From the NCBI GenBank assembly GCA_014843695.1, contig CM026397.1:48685217-48749216 (forward strand): a DNA stretch of 64,000 nucleotides. The letters run 5' to 3'. This DNA is from Archivesica marissinica (lineage: Eukaryota > Mollusca > Bivalvia > Venerida > Vesicomyidae). A program made the translations under genes and the position numbers. Below are positions 1 through 37,735 of the stretch, one piece after another (positions within the stretch are counted from its first letter, which is position 1; every line of letters begins with the position of its first letter). The notes beneath the pieces were generated by a model. The model did no database searches and had not been told where the DNA came from. It saw only the letters and a program-made list of their open reading frames with translations.

Positions 1-143
1 TGGTGAACATGTGCTGACTGGTGAACATGTGCTGACTGGTGAACATGTGGGGACTGGTGAACATGTGCTGACTGGTGAACATGTGGGGACTGGTGAACAT
101 GTGCTGACTGGTGAACATGTGCTGACTGGTGAACATGTGCCAG
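1..143. repeat. 18-bp minisatellite
   Basis: About eight tandem copies of a unit of the form actggtgaacatgtgctg, with a variant ending gtgggg. The array runs off the left edge of the window, so its full length is unknown. No coding signal is seen in it. Confidence 0.95.
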
Positions 144-149
144 CTCGAT

Positions 150-258
150 AGCATCCTCACATCAATGAATTCAACACCACCAGTGGGATTTGAACCTACA
201 GCTGTGAAGGGCGCGATTTGAAACTAATGACATGAACCACTCTGTCATAGAGGACCCA
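150..258 (-). mobile_element. tRNA-derived SINE fragment
   Basis: Read on the minus strand, the segment carries a pol III B-box-like ggttcaaatccc, with an A-box-like agagtggttcatgtc about 45 bases before it, as in a tRNA-derived SINE head. No full cloverleaf with a clean anticodon arm is evident, so it is called a SINE and not a tRNA gene. The 161-bp tandem array follows directly. Confidence 0.6.
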
Positions 259-259
259 T

Positions 260-1225
260 GGTTAGTTAATCCTTTGCCTTCTGAGTAAATAAAGTCACAT
301 TTGCAAACAACATAGATCTAGATCGACTGTAGCGCAGTGTCTCATCAGGATCTATATTGTTTGCTATTCAGCCAAATGTTTTAGCTCCACTATCCGACTA
401 GCAAACAGCAAAGAGCCCTTGGTTAGTTAATCCTTTGCCTTCTGAGTAAATAAAGTCACATTTGCAAACAACATAGATCTAGATCAGCTGTAGCGCAGTG
501 TCTCATCAGGATCTATATTGTTTGCTATTCAGCCAAATGTTTTAGCTCCACTATCCGACTAGCAAACAGCAAAGAGCCCTTGGTTAGTTAATCCTTTGCC
601 TTCTGAGTAAATAAAGTCACATTTGCAAACAACATAGATCTAGATCAGCTGTAGCGCAGTGTCTCATCAGGATCTATATTGTTTGCTATTCAGCCAAATG
701 TTTTAGCTCCACTATCCGACTAGCAAACAGCAAAGAGCCCTTGGTTAGTTAATCCTTTGCCTTCTGAGTAAATAAAGTCACATTTGCAAACAACATAGAT
801 CTAGATCAGCTGTAGCGCAGTGTCTCATCAGGATCTATATTGTTTGCTATTCAGCCAAATGTTTTAGCTCCACTATCCGACTAGCAAACAGCAAAGAGCC
901 CTTGGTTAGTTAATCCTTTGCCTTCTGAGTAAATAAAGTCACATTTGCAAACAACATAGATCTAGATCAGCTGTAGCGCAGTGTCTCATCAGGATCTATA
1001 TTGTTTGCTATTCAGCCAAATGTTTTAGCTCCACTATCCGACTAGCAAACAGCAAAGAGCCCTTGGTTAGTTAATCCTTTGCCTTCTGAGTAAATAAAGT
1101 CACATTTGCAAACAACATAGATCTAGATCAGCTGTAGCGCAGTGTCTCATCAGGATCTATATTGTTTGCTATTCAGCCAAATGTTTTAGCTCCACTATCC
1201 GAATAGCAAACAGCATAGAGCCTGA
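260..1225. repeat. 161-bp satellite-like array, six copies
   Basis: Six near-identical units start at 260, 421, 582, 743, 904 and 1065. The spacing is exactly 161 bp, with only scattered substitutions. Each unit contains the palindrome gatctagatc and the motif aacaacatag, which also occurs in the MITE-like DNA at 8885-8990. The unit therefore looks like a tandemly amplified MITE fragment. It lies in the intron just upstream of the first visible CARM1 exon. Confidence 0.95.
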
Positions 1226-1264
1226 TCAGACGGCACATTCTGTGCTGTCTGATCTGGCTCTATG
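1214..1264. repeat. Hairpin (imperfect palindrome, about 24-bp arms)
   Basis: The arm starting catagagcctgatcagac pairs with the arm ending gtctgatctggctctatg around a three-base loop, with two mismatches over 24 positions. The same core (gatcaggctctatg) occurs near 8880, so it is probably the end of a dispersed MITE family. It sits 66 bp before a CARM1 acceptor. Confidence 0.75.
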
Positions 1265-1296
1265 ATGTTTGCAAACGTGATTTCATCTGCCGTTAG

Positions 1297-28493
<27,197 letters not shown>

Positions 28494-28517
28494 ACTGATT
28501 GTGCTATGATAATCTAC

Positions 28518-29105
28518 GTGTTGTGTTCATTAACCATTGCGTCGGCATGTAGTCCGTTGCCAACGATACAATATGACACCAAGCGGTTTGGTGTTGTGTT
28601 CATTAATCATTGCGTCGGCATGTAGTCCGTTGTCACGGATACAATATCATTCATACCAAGCTTGGTGTTGTGTTAATTAACCATTGCATCGGCATGTAGT
28701 CCGTTGCCATCGATACAATATCATTCATACCAAGCTTGGTGTTGTGTTAATTAACCATTGCGTCGGCATGTAGTCCGTTGTCACGGATACAATATCATTC
28801 ATACCAAGCTTGGTGTTGTGTTAATTAACCATTGCGTCGGCATGTAGTCCGTTGCCATCGATACAATATCATTCATACCAAGCTTGGTGTTGTGTTAATT
28901 AACCATTGCGTCGGCCACGGATACAATATCATTCATACCAAGCTTGGTGTTGTGTTAATTAACCATTGTGTCGGCATGTAGTCCGTTGTCACGGATACAA
29001 TATCATTCATACCAAGCTTGGTGTTGTGTTAATTAACCATTGCGTCGGCATGTAGTCCGTTGTCACGGATACAATATCATTCATACGAAGCTTGGTGTTG
29101 TGTTC
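28518..29105. repeat. About 83-bp minisatellite in the presumed CARM1 3' UTR
   Basis: Seven copies of a unit with attaaccattgcgtcggcat, gtagtccgttg and cgatacaatatcattcat, starting 25 bp after the stop codon. Two interior types alternate (gccatcgat and gtcacggat), and one copy lacks about 18 bp (near 28913). If transcribed, it would form most of the proximal 3' UTR. Confidence 0.93.
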
Positions 29106-29722
29106 ATTTGTCATAATTGAAAGTTGTCTATGAAACATTCTGTATCTGCATTTTAGAAGGTCTGCCCAGGATCTTGACTGTATACACTGATAACGGACAG
29201 TGATTTTGTTTTAAATACCCCCAGTTGTTGCCTCGGTGGAGACATAGCAACATTTACCCAACATCCATTACAGTTATGGTGCGTGCGCATAAGCAACAGA
29301 ATGGAAACTGACCTTGGAAGTTTTATAAATGTGACAATGATGAATTACGTCTACATCTTTGTTTATATTACCGTGGTTTGCAAGGTATCATAGGCAGTTA
29401 GGCAAGTTTACCCATCGAATGTTTATATTACCGTGGTTTGCAAGTTATAAGTTAAGACAAGTTTACCCATCGAGTGATACATAACCAGGATGCATGTTTT
29501 ATGCATAGCCACCAAAACAATTACTGTTACATGGACATGATTATGTAAACATAACAATCACATTTAGCAGATGTAAATTGTGCAGAAGGAACTTTTTAAT
29601 TACTTGTGTACCGCAATCTGTTTTCTTCTACAACTGGTATATTTCATAATATTTGCAGTTATGAATGTATTCTAACGTGCTTTGATATATTTAATTTCAA
29701 GAAACATGCAGTAAAACTTAAT
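29106..29722. other. CARM1 3'-flanking DNA with a 61-bp duplication
   Basis: Mostly unique. The segment gtttatattaccgtggtttg followed by aagtttacccatcga is repeated near 29360 and 29420. No ORF or clear polyadenylation signal is supported. Confidence 0.55.
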
Positions 29723-29902
29723 TACAGTGAAACCTGTCTTAAGCAGCCAGCCAAGGGAGTCGGAGAAAATGGCTGCTTAGCACAGGTGACTGCTTAATAG
29801 AGGTCAAATATATAACAAAACAACCGATTGGGAATATGGAAACTGGCTGCTTAATACAGGTTGTCTGCTTAATGGAGGTGACCACTAACAGGTTTGACTG
29901 TA
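29723..29902. mobile_element. Tc1/mariner-type MITE, copy 2
   Basis: The ends tacagtgaaacctgtctta and aacaggtttgactgta are flanked by TA. The interior carries aagcagccagccaagggagt. It is the reverse complement of the copy at 3771-3945, with moderate divergence. Confidence 0.85.
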
Positions 29903-30132
29903 TCTCCTTTCTAAAACAAAATAGTTAGATTACCTGATTATGCCCCCCCCCCCCCCCCACCCTGTCATACTGTGTTACTATTTAAGAATGAATTGTTGCT
30001 CATTTTTAGTCCCGTCCATAAGTCCATGATGCATTGTATGGTTTTAAAATTAATTTGTACAAATGTTCACTATCATTAGAGCCTGTTGCACACAATACCC
30101 TGTGAACCTGAAACTAGAGGTCAAAGATGGAC

Positions 30133-30441
30133 CAGGGCTCATTCTAGCGGGCGACATGTATGAAATAGTCGCTCATGGGACCCTGATTTCGCCCCATGGG
30201 AGCCACACTTCTCACTACAAAAATATATTATAATTTTTTGTTCAATTTTCATACAAAATCTTGTCCAGTAAGCTACAGTGGCCATTGTAAAGCACTCCTT
30301 ACTATTTAAATGTTGTATTTAATGGTCATACTGTGCATTTTAACCCTATTTTGTTGAAATTGATTAAATAATACCATTTACGGATGCGATCGTGCGTTTT
30401 CTCACTTCTCCTCAAGCATTTCGACCCTAGGATGAGCCCTG
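30133..30441. mobile_element. CAGGGCTCATTCTAG MITE, copy
   Basis: It starts cagggctcattctagcggg and ends ccctaggatgagccctg, imperfect inverted ends. The interior shares cttgtccagtaagctacagt and aatgttgtatttaatggtca with the other copies. No clear target duplication survives. Confidence 0.75.
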
Positions 30442-30579
30442 AGGACTAGCCATCCCCCTCAAATATAAGTCTTGTCACACGTGTCTATTAGTTCCAAGCT
30501 TCATTCTTCACCTTATTTGAATGAAACTTGATAGCATGAAATAGGCCTGTGGGCAAGAACCGTAACTGAAGCATTAGTT

Positions 30580-30857
30580 CAGGGATCATTCTAGTGGGTG
30601 AAATAGTAGCCCTAGGGACGCTGACTGCCCTCTGGGGGCTTCACTTCTCCCTAAAAAACTATTTTATTTATTTTACTATTTTCATACAATTTTGTCCAGT
30701 AAGATACACTGACCCATTATAAAGCACTCCTTTAATTCAAATGTTTTATTTAATGGTCATACTGTGCATTTGAACAATATTGTCTTGAAATTTATTAAAT
30801 AACACCGTTCAAGTTCACACGCTTTCTCCCAACAATTCTGACCTAGAATGAACCCTG
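30580..30857. mobile_element. CAGGGCTCATTCTAG MITE, copy with TAGTT duplication
   Basis: The ends are cagggatcattctagtgg and cctagaatgaaccctg. The five bases tagtt flank both sides (30575-30579 and 30858-30862). The interior contains ttgtccagtaagatacactg. The superfamily is uncertain. Confidence 0.8.
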
Positions 30858-30884
30858 TAGTTATTGCTCTGTAGCCTCGACACC

Positions 30885-32475
30885 GCATGGAAGTATCGGA
30901 CCGGATGTATTGGTCAGATGTACACTGCATGGAAGTATCAGACCGGATGTATTGGTCAGATGTACACTGGTGAAGTATCGGACCGGATGTATTGGTCAGA
31001 TGTACACTGGTGAAGTATCGGACCGGATGTATTGGTCAGATGTACACTGGTGAAGTACCAGACCGGATGTATTGGTCAGATGTACACTGGTGAAGTATCG
31101 GACCGGATGTATTGGTCAGATGTACACTGGTGAAGTATCGGACCGGATGTATTGGTCAGATGTACACTGGTGAAGTATCGGACCGGATGTATTGGTCAGA
31201 TGTACAGCATGGAAGTATCGGACCGGATGTATTGGTCAGATGTACACTGGTGAAGTATCGGACCGGATGTATTGGTCAGATGTACACTGGTGAAGTATCG
31301 GACCGGATGTATTGATCAGATGTACACTGGTGAAGTATCGGACCGGATGTATTGGTCAGATGTACACTGGTGAAGTACCAGACCGGATGTATTGGTCAGA
31401 TGTACACTGGTGAAGTATCGGACCGGATGTATTGGTCAGATGTACACTGGTGAAGTATCGGACCGGATGTATTGGTCAGATGTACACTGGTGAAGTATTG
31501 GTCAGATGTACAGCATGGAAGTATCGGACCGGATGTATTGGTCAGATGTACACTGGTGAAGTATCGGACCGGATGTATTGGTCAGATGTACACTGGTGAA
31601 GTACCAGACTGGATGTATTGGTCAGATGTACAGCATGGAAGTATCAGACCGGATGTATTGGTCAGATGTACACTGGTGAAGTATTGGTCAGATGTACACT
31701 GGTGAAGTACCAGACTGGATGTATTGATCAGATGTACACTGGTGAAGTATCGGTCAGATGTACACTGGTGAAGTATCGGACCGGATGTATTGGTCAGATG
31801 TACAGCATGGAAGTATCAGACCGGATGTATTGGTCAGATGTACACTGGTGAAGTATTGGTCAGATGTACACTGGTGAAGTATCAGACTGGATGTATTGAT
31901 CAGATGTACACTGGTGAAGTATTGGTCAGATGTACACTGGTGAAGTATTGGTCAGATGTACACTGGTGAAGTATCGGACCGGATGTATTGGTCAGATGTA
32001 CAGCATGGAAGTATCAGACCGGATGTATTGGTCAGATGTACACTGGTGAAGTATTGGTCAGATGTACACTGGTGAAGTATCAGACTGGATGTATTGATCA
32101 GATGTACACTGGTGAAGTATTGGTCAGATGTACACTGGTGAAGTATTGGTCAGATGTACACTGGTGAAGTATCGGACCGGATGTATTGGTCAGATGTACA
32201 GCATGGAAGTATCAGACCGGATGTATTGGTCAGATGTACACTGGTGAAGTATTGGTCAGATGTACACTGGTGAAGTACCAGACTGGATGTATTGATCAGA
32301 TGTACACTGGTGAAGTACCAGACCGGATGTATTGGTCAGATGTACACTGGTGAAGTATCGGACCGGATGTATTGGTCAGATGTACACTGCATGGAAGTAC
32401 CGGACCGGATGTATTGGTCAGATGTACACTGCATGGAAGTACCGGACCGGATGTATTGGTCAGATGTACACTGGT
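30885..32475. repeat. 40-bp minisatellite with higher-order units
   Basis: About 40 copies of a unit with gtatcggaccggatgtattg and gtcagatgtacactggtgaa. From about 31490 shorter units (gtattggtcagatgtacact) alternate with full ones in a recurring pattern of roughly 180-190 bp, so block duplication occurred. Short plus-strand open frames are by-products. Confidence 0.95.
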
Positions 32476-33218
32476 GGGTGGGGATAGATATTGAATATAC
32501 TCGGTAGAGAGATATAAATGAAAAGGTCATGACCGTAGCCTTGCAGTGATTGTTCCCACCAAGTTTGAGCAGATGTAGGTGTTGCAACTGGATAGTATAC
32601 TTGTAATTCTTGGATTAATTTTCACAATGACGGTTTTAATATTCGCACTATTGTATTTGTTTTATGAAAAGTGGGTAACTAGAGTAGCTGCTTGGTGATG
32701 TATCAACTTTCATGTGTCATGTCATATTTGTGGGTGGGGAAATGTCACATTTGTGTGCAGGGAAAAGTCGTATATCGGTTGACGAATGCGCTAAAAATTG
32801 AGATTGTACCGAATGTCGGCAAGTCTCCATTGTTGCATCAATACAAGAATTAATATGTGTATTTGTACATGTATATTTAAGGGGGCATAGCTTCTATGAT
32901 GTGCTAGATATTGACACTTTGAAGACAAGCATAAAAGCCCACAATTCTGTTTCATTAAATAAACTATTGGATCAAACAATATTTTGATAAACTTTAGGTT
33001 TAAAAATGTATCCCTGTGTTACTGGTTTTCGACGATGTAGTACATAACGGACTCCTATAGGTTTAGAATTGTCATACACTGCAAACAATTTTATGTCGCC
33101 AAATAAACAATATTTTACCTTTCATTCACAAAAATCTCGAAGAAAACCGAGTGTTTACTTATTGAGAAAAGTTGACAAAATAGTGGTACCTCATTCTCAG
33201 TAATCCAGAATGACGTCA
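32476..33218. other. Intergenic unique sequence
   Basis: AT-rich DNA without an exon, TIR or array that I can support. Confidence 0.5.
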
Positions 33219-35235
33219 CATGTTTTCGCCTAACTGGAAATTGCCTACAGCGCGAGCATTAGTATGCAAGCAACAGTTTTTTTTAACAAAACAATATAAA
33301 TAAGGAACACTTACTTTAATAATAGGCTTAATTTATCATTTTCACTCAAAATTCATTTGTTGGAGAGCATTTTGTCTATATACTGTATCTAAAACACTAA
33401 TTTAGTTTAACTTAGACAAACACACGGGGCATAAGAAGTCGCGAATTACTCTGACTGGGTGCAGAACCGTAACTGGACCCATCCATCGAACACATCACAC
33501 GGTGCCTAACAGAGAATAACTAGGGTTACACAACCATGTATATCAGTTGGAGAACCTGTGTGAAAACATATGGACCTGAAGGCAAAAAATGGTGAATATC
33601 GATATTATGCATAAGGACGGACCCCTTGTGTGTAATAACGGACGGAACTCATAAACACGGAGCAGTGAGACTATGACATTTTTATTCGTAAATATATTGG
33701 CGTGGCAGATGATGCATATGTCATTTTGGAGAAAAAATTGCCAATTTCTTTAAAAAATTATATTTATATGGTGACATATAGTGAAATTAGTGAAAACTGG
33801 GGTAGGTTTAAAGTTTTCACCGCTAATTTCCGTGTCTGATATATTATGATCAGTTAGAAATAGATTGGAAGTGCACAAGGTATGTTTACAGTCAAAATTG
33901 CTCAAGCGACCACGTGTATTATGCGACCATTTTGAAATCCCCCCGAGCGATTTCACACTATAAATCTATTGCATTAAGCGACTTTTGTCTTACGCGACCA
34001 ACGACCACCTATTTTCGGCCGTAATTACCTAATGTTTTTCATTAAGCGACCATAAGTAGTGTTGAAATTCAAAACATAAATCAAGAGACTATTAAATGTG
34101 TCATCTGCTGGTTATGTATATTGAAGAGGCAATAAATTTGACAAGTAATCATGATACGTGCCGTGCCAATCAGTCAATTTTCGCACATTTATGCCCCAAT
34201 TTCCGTTTGAGTCATTGTTGTAAAAACAAATGTAGGGGATTATCGGCTCACAATGTCCAGTTACGAGATCTTTATAGTGAAGTCACATACATATTGTCCC
34301 ATGTGTGCAAATCTCATAAGTAGGCGCTAATTGATTCAAATAGTCGACAATTTGTTCTTATAGTGTCGCATTTTTAGTTTTATTGGGTCACAGCATATGG
34401 ATTGTTCCATTGCACCGGTCGGAAATTATGCTAATGGATGTCAATTTTATATGTACGTTTTGATTTAAATGAATGTAAATGCATTATTGTTGTAATTTTC
34501 TGGATTACATTTTTGTTTAGATAATTGATAATCTCGGATATCACACCATTGTCACGCCTTATAATATATTTTGAATATAAATACGCAATAGGTTACAAAA
34601 TTGATTCGTACTCGAAAATTGATTCGTCCTCAAAATGTTTCATACTCGTAATAACATAAATAAGACCATGTCAATTTTGCCCTTTTGAGTACAGGCAACA
34701 TACAAATGCCCTTTTTTGTACCAGCTCCCTGCCCTTTTTTCAGTCTGGGGGAAACACTAATAAGTGATCTATAAAGAAGCCGCATACTGACAAATTACCC
34801 ATGCAGGTGTCCCAATTAGCAGCAATCAATAAGGTGTTTGATCAACAGTATCCATATCGTGCAGGTGTCACAATTAGCAGCAATCAACAAGGTGTTTCAA
34901 CAAGAAAAATACAAGCAACTATTACTATAAAAAGTTTTCTTTATTTTATGATGACATATATACATGACATATATGTAACATATATACATGTATATGATGT
35001 TGATATCTATACAGACACTGTAGTGTCCACCCAAACAAAAGTCTAGTACATGTCTCCGACTCTGGGAAATTGTCCGTTCAGTCACTTTGTATTAAGAGAC
35101 CGTTTCATTAAGAGACCGCTTTTGTCCATTCCCTTGGGCGGTCTCTTAACTGTATTTATAATTCCGGGAACTGGAGCGTGAAATATTGCGTGATCTCTCG
35201 CGACTTGCTATTCCCAGTTAGGCGAAAATCTGTTC
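33219..35235. mobile_element. Possible 2-kb inverted-repeat element (degenerate)
   Basis: The segment ttttcgcctaactggaaat near 33224 faces attcccagttaggcgaaaa near 35210, an inverted match of 19 bp with one mismatch. Inside, tacagtcaaaattgctcaag with repeated gcgacca motifs (from 33892) and repeated ttaagagaccg motifs ending aactgta (to about 35154) look like decayed ends of a Tc1/mariner-type element. No transposase frame is present. Confidence 0.4.
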
Positions 35236-35272
35236 TGGGCGAAAACTCGTCGTGCCGGGATATGATTAATTC

Positions 35273-35365
35273 CACAGGCACCAGACACAAACATTTTTGT
35301 TTTTAACATTACTTACTATATGACCATAGGCCAAAAAAAATGTTTGTTTGTGTCTGGTGCCTGTG
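35273..35365. mobile_element. 93-bp MITE with perfect 8-bp target duplication
   Basis: Perfect 20-bp inverted ends cacaggcaccagacacaaac and gtttgtgtctggtgcctgtg are flanked by attaattc on both sides (35265-35272 and 35366-35373). The 8-bp duplication points to the hAT superfamily. It is too short to encode anything and would form an almost complete hairpin. Confidence 0.93.
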
Positions 35366-35373
35366 ATTAATTC

Positions 35374-35724
35374 TTAACATGGTTCGGCATTTTGCATGTG
35401 AAGGAACTTACGTGTTTATTTCTGTAAAAAACATTGTTTAGCGAGTGATATGAAACATGACGTCATTTCACTAGTATTTTTATTGTTTTGTGCCGTCATT
35501 TACGTCCTGTAAATATAACATTAACTATTTTTTGCGCTTTTTCTGAACATCGAAATTAACCGCTTAGCCCTACAGCCTGAATGGATAATTCCTATGTGTC
35601 AGAAACTCCAAACCCTTGTTTTAATCGCCAATAATTCTTAAGAACAGTTTTTTTATGTCGATAGTTTACACAGAGATGTGTTGGTTTAAAGAACATTTAT
35701 TTCATACTATGCAGTATATATATA
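35374..35724. other. Intergenic unique sequence
   Basis: No feature is supported. Confidence 0.5.
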
Positions 35725-35815
35725 GGTCGGTGGTTTTACCCGGGTGCATGGACTACTGATCTACCTCCACCAGTAATAGCGGGAGAGTCGCCATATGACC
35801 TAAGCTGTTGATGCG
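35725..35815 (+). mobile_element. SINE family C, 3' fragment
   Basis: aggtcggtggttttacccgg, then gagagtcgccatatgaccta, matches the 3' half of the copy at 5620-5885; the head is missing. Confidence 0.65.
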
Positions 35816-36195
35816 ATGTCTCTCTAAAAACAAAAAACGCTATACCGGTATATAGAATTCAAAAACAAGTCACAAGATTTATAAAAGTTCATCTCCTTAA
35901 ATCGGTAGGTATGTGTTGGGTCGATATCTAATGTTTTTTAAGATTACTTGTGTCTCTGGTTTCCTTTTTTTGTCCACAAACAAATTATGACTCAATTTCG
36001 CGAGTAAAAAATAAACAGTCCAACCATGTTTTAAGTGATTGTGCTCCATCGGTATACCGTATGTAAATAATATTAGATCTAGTCGCTTTAAGAACACCTA
36101 ATTTTAAGCGAATCGTAGAAGCCATAGCCCCTCGACATTGGTTCGGGTTACATGTTTCCTATCTACCATGCTGCTCATATACCGTTGTAGATATC

Positions 36196-37440
36196 TTGTG
36201 TAGCTTACACCCACCTTGCTAATGGTAGATATCTTGTGTGGCTTACACCCACCTTGCTAATGGTAGGTATCTTGTGTGGCTTACACCCACCGTGCTAATG
36301 GTAGGTATCTTGTGTGGCTTACACCCACCGTGCTAATGGTAGGTATCTTGTGTGGCTTACACCCACCGTGCTAATGGTAGGTATCTTGTGTGGCTTACAC
36401 CCACCGTGCTAATGGTAGGTATCTTGTGTGGCTTACACCCACCGTGCTAATGGTAGATATCTTGTGTGGCTTACATCCACCGTGCTAATGGTAGGTATCT
36501 TGTGTGGCTTACACCCACCGTGCTAATGGTAGGTATCTTGTGTGGCTTACACCCACCGTGCTAATGGTAGGTATCTTGTGTGGCTTACACCCACCGTGCT
36601 AATGGTAGGTATCTTGTGTGGCTTACACCCACCTTGCTAATGGTAGGTATCTTGTGTGGCTTACACCCACCGTGCTAATTGTAGGTATCTTGTGTGGCTT
36701 ACACCCACCTTGCTAATGGTAGGTATCTTGTGTGGCTTACACCCACCGTGCTAATGGTAGGTATCTTGTGTGGCTTACACCCACCGTGCTAATGGTAGGT
36801 ATCTTGTGTGGCTTACACCCACCGTGCTAATGGTAGGTATCTTGTGTGGCTTACACCCACCGTGCTAATGGTAGATATCTTGTGTGGCTTACATCCACCG
36901 TGCTAATGGTAGGTATCTTGTGTGGCTTACACCCACCGTGCTAATGGTAGGTATCTTGTGTGGCTTACACCCACCGTGCTAATGGTAGGTATCTTGTGTG
37001 GCTTACACCCACCGTGCTAATGGTAGGTATCTTGTGTGGCTTACACCCACCTTGCTAATGGTAGGTATCTTGTGTGGCTTACACCCACCGTGCTAATTGT
37101 AGGTATCTTGTGTAGCTTACACCCACCGTGCTAATGGTAGATATCTTGTGTAGCTTACACCCACCTTGCTAATGGTAGGTATCTTGTGTAGCTTACACCC
37201 ACCGTGCTAATGGTAGATATCTTGTGTAGCTTACACCCACCATGCTAATGGTAGATATCTTGTGTAGCTTACACAACCTTGCTAATGGTAGATATCTTGT
37301 GTAGCTTACACCCACCATGCTAATGGTAGATATCTTGTGTAGCTTACACCATCTTGCTAATGGTAGATATCTTGTGTAGCTTACACCACCTTGCTAATGG
37401 TAGGTATCTTGTGTAGCTTACACCATCTTGCTAATGGTAT
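36196..37440. repeat. 38-bp minisatellite
   Basis: About 33 copies of ggtaggtatcttgtgtggct plus tacacccaccgtgctaat. A run of about 420 bp (36450-36700) is repeated almost exactly at 36860-37110, marked by an acatccacc variant and a later gctaattgtagg variant. The last units are degenerate, with shorter accaccttgc forms. Confidence 0.95.
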
Positions 37441-37735
37441 GTTTGCTCCTTATATAAGCACTATGTTTAGTCGCAGCATCTACCTTTTCCAAGTTGGATT
37501 GTGAAATTTAGTTTTATTGTAAATGTAAACATGAAATTAGGGGGGGGAATGGAATGTAATTTCCCCCCCCCCCCAATATTTGCCACGATATAATGCGTGA
37601 CAACATGTGTATCGTGATTAAAGATATGTGATCAATGATCACATAGAGTTTTTATACAGATTTACCGTTTTATCTTATCAGGTGTGTAACTATGTTTGAA
37701 CTAAACCGAATCAACCTATGTCTATTCGACGACTC
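37441..37735. other. Spacer with G-run and C-run
   Basis: A G-run near 37540 faces a longer C-run near 37562 and could pair as a small hairpin. Otherwise unique. Confidence 0.5.

Noticed and set aside
29941..29958. Homopolymer C-run as a regulatory G-quadruplex
   Set aside because: A single run without spaced G-tracts; equally likely to be a simple-repeat or sequencing artefact. The same applies to the C-runs at 37562 and 50385.
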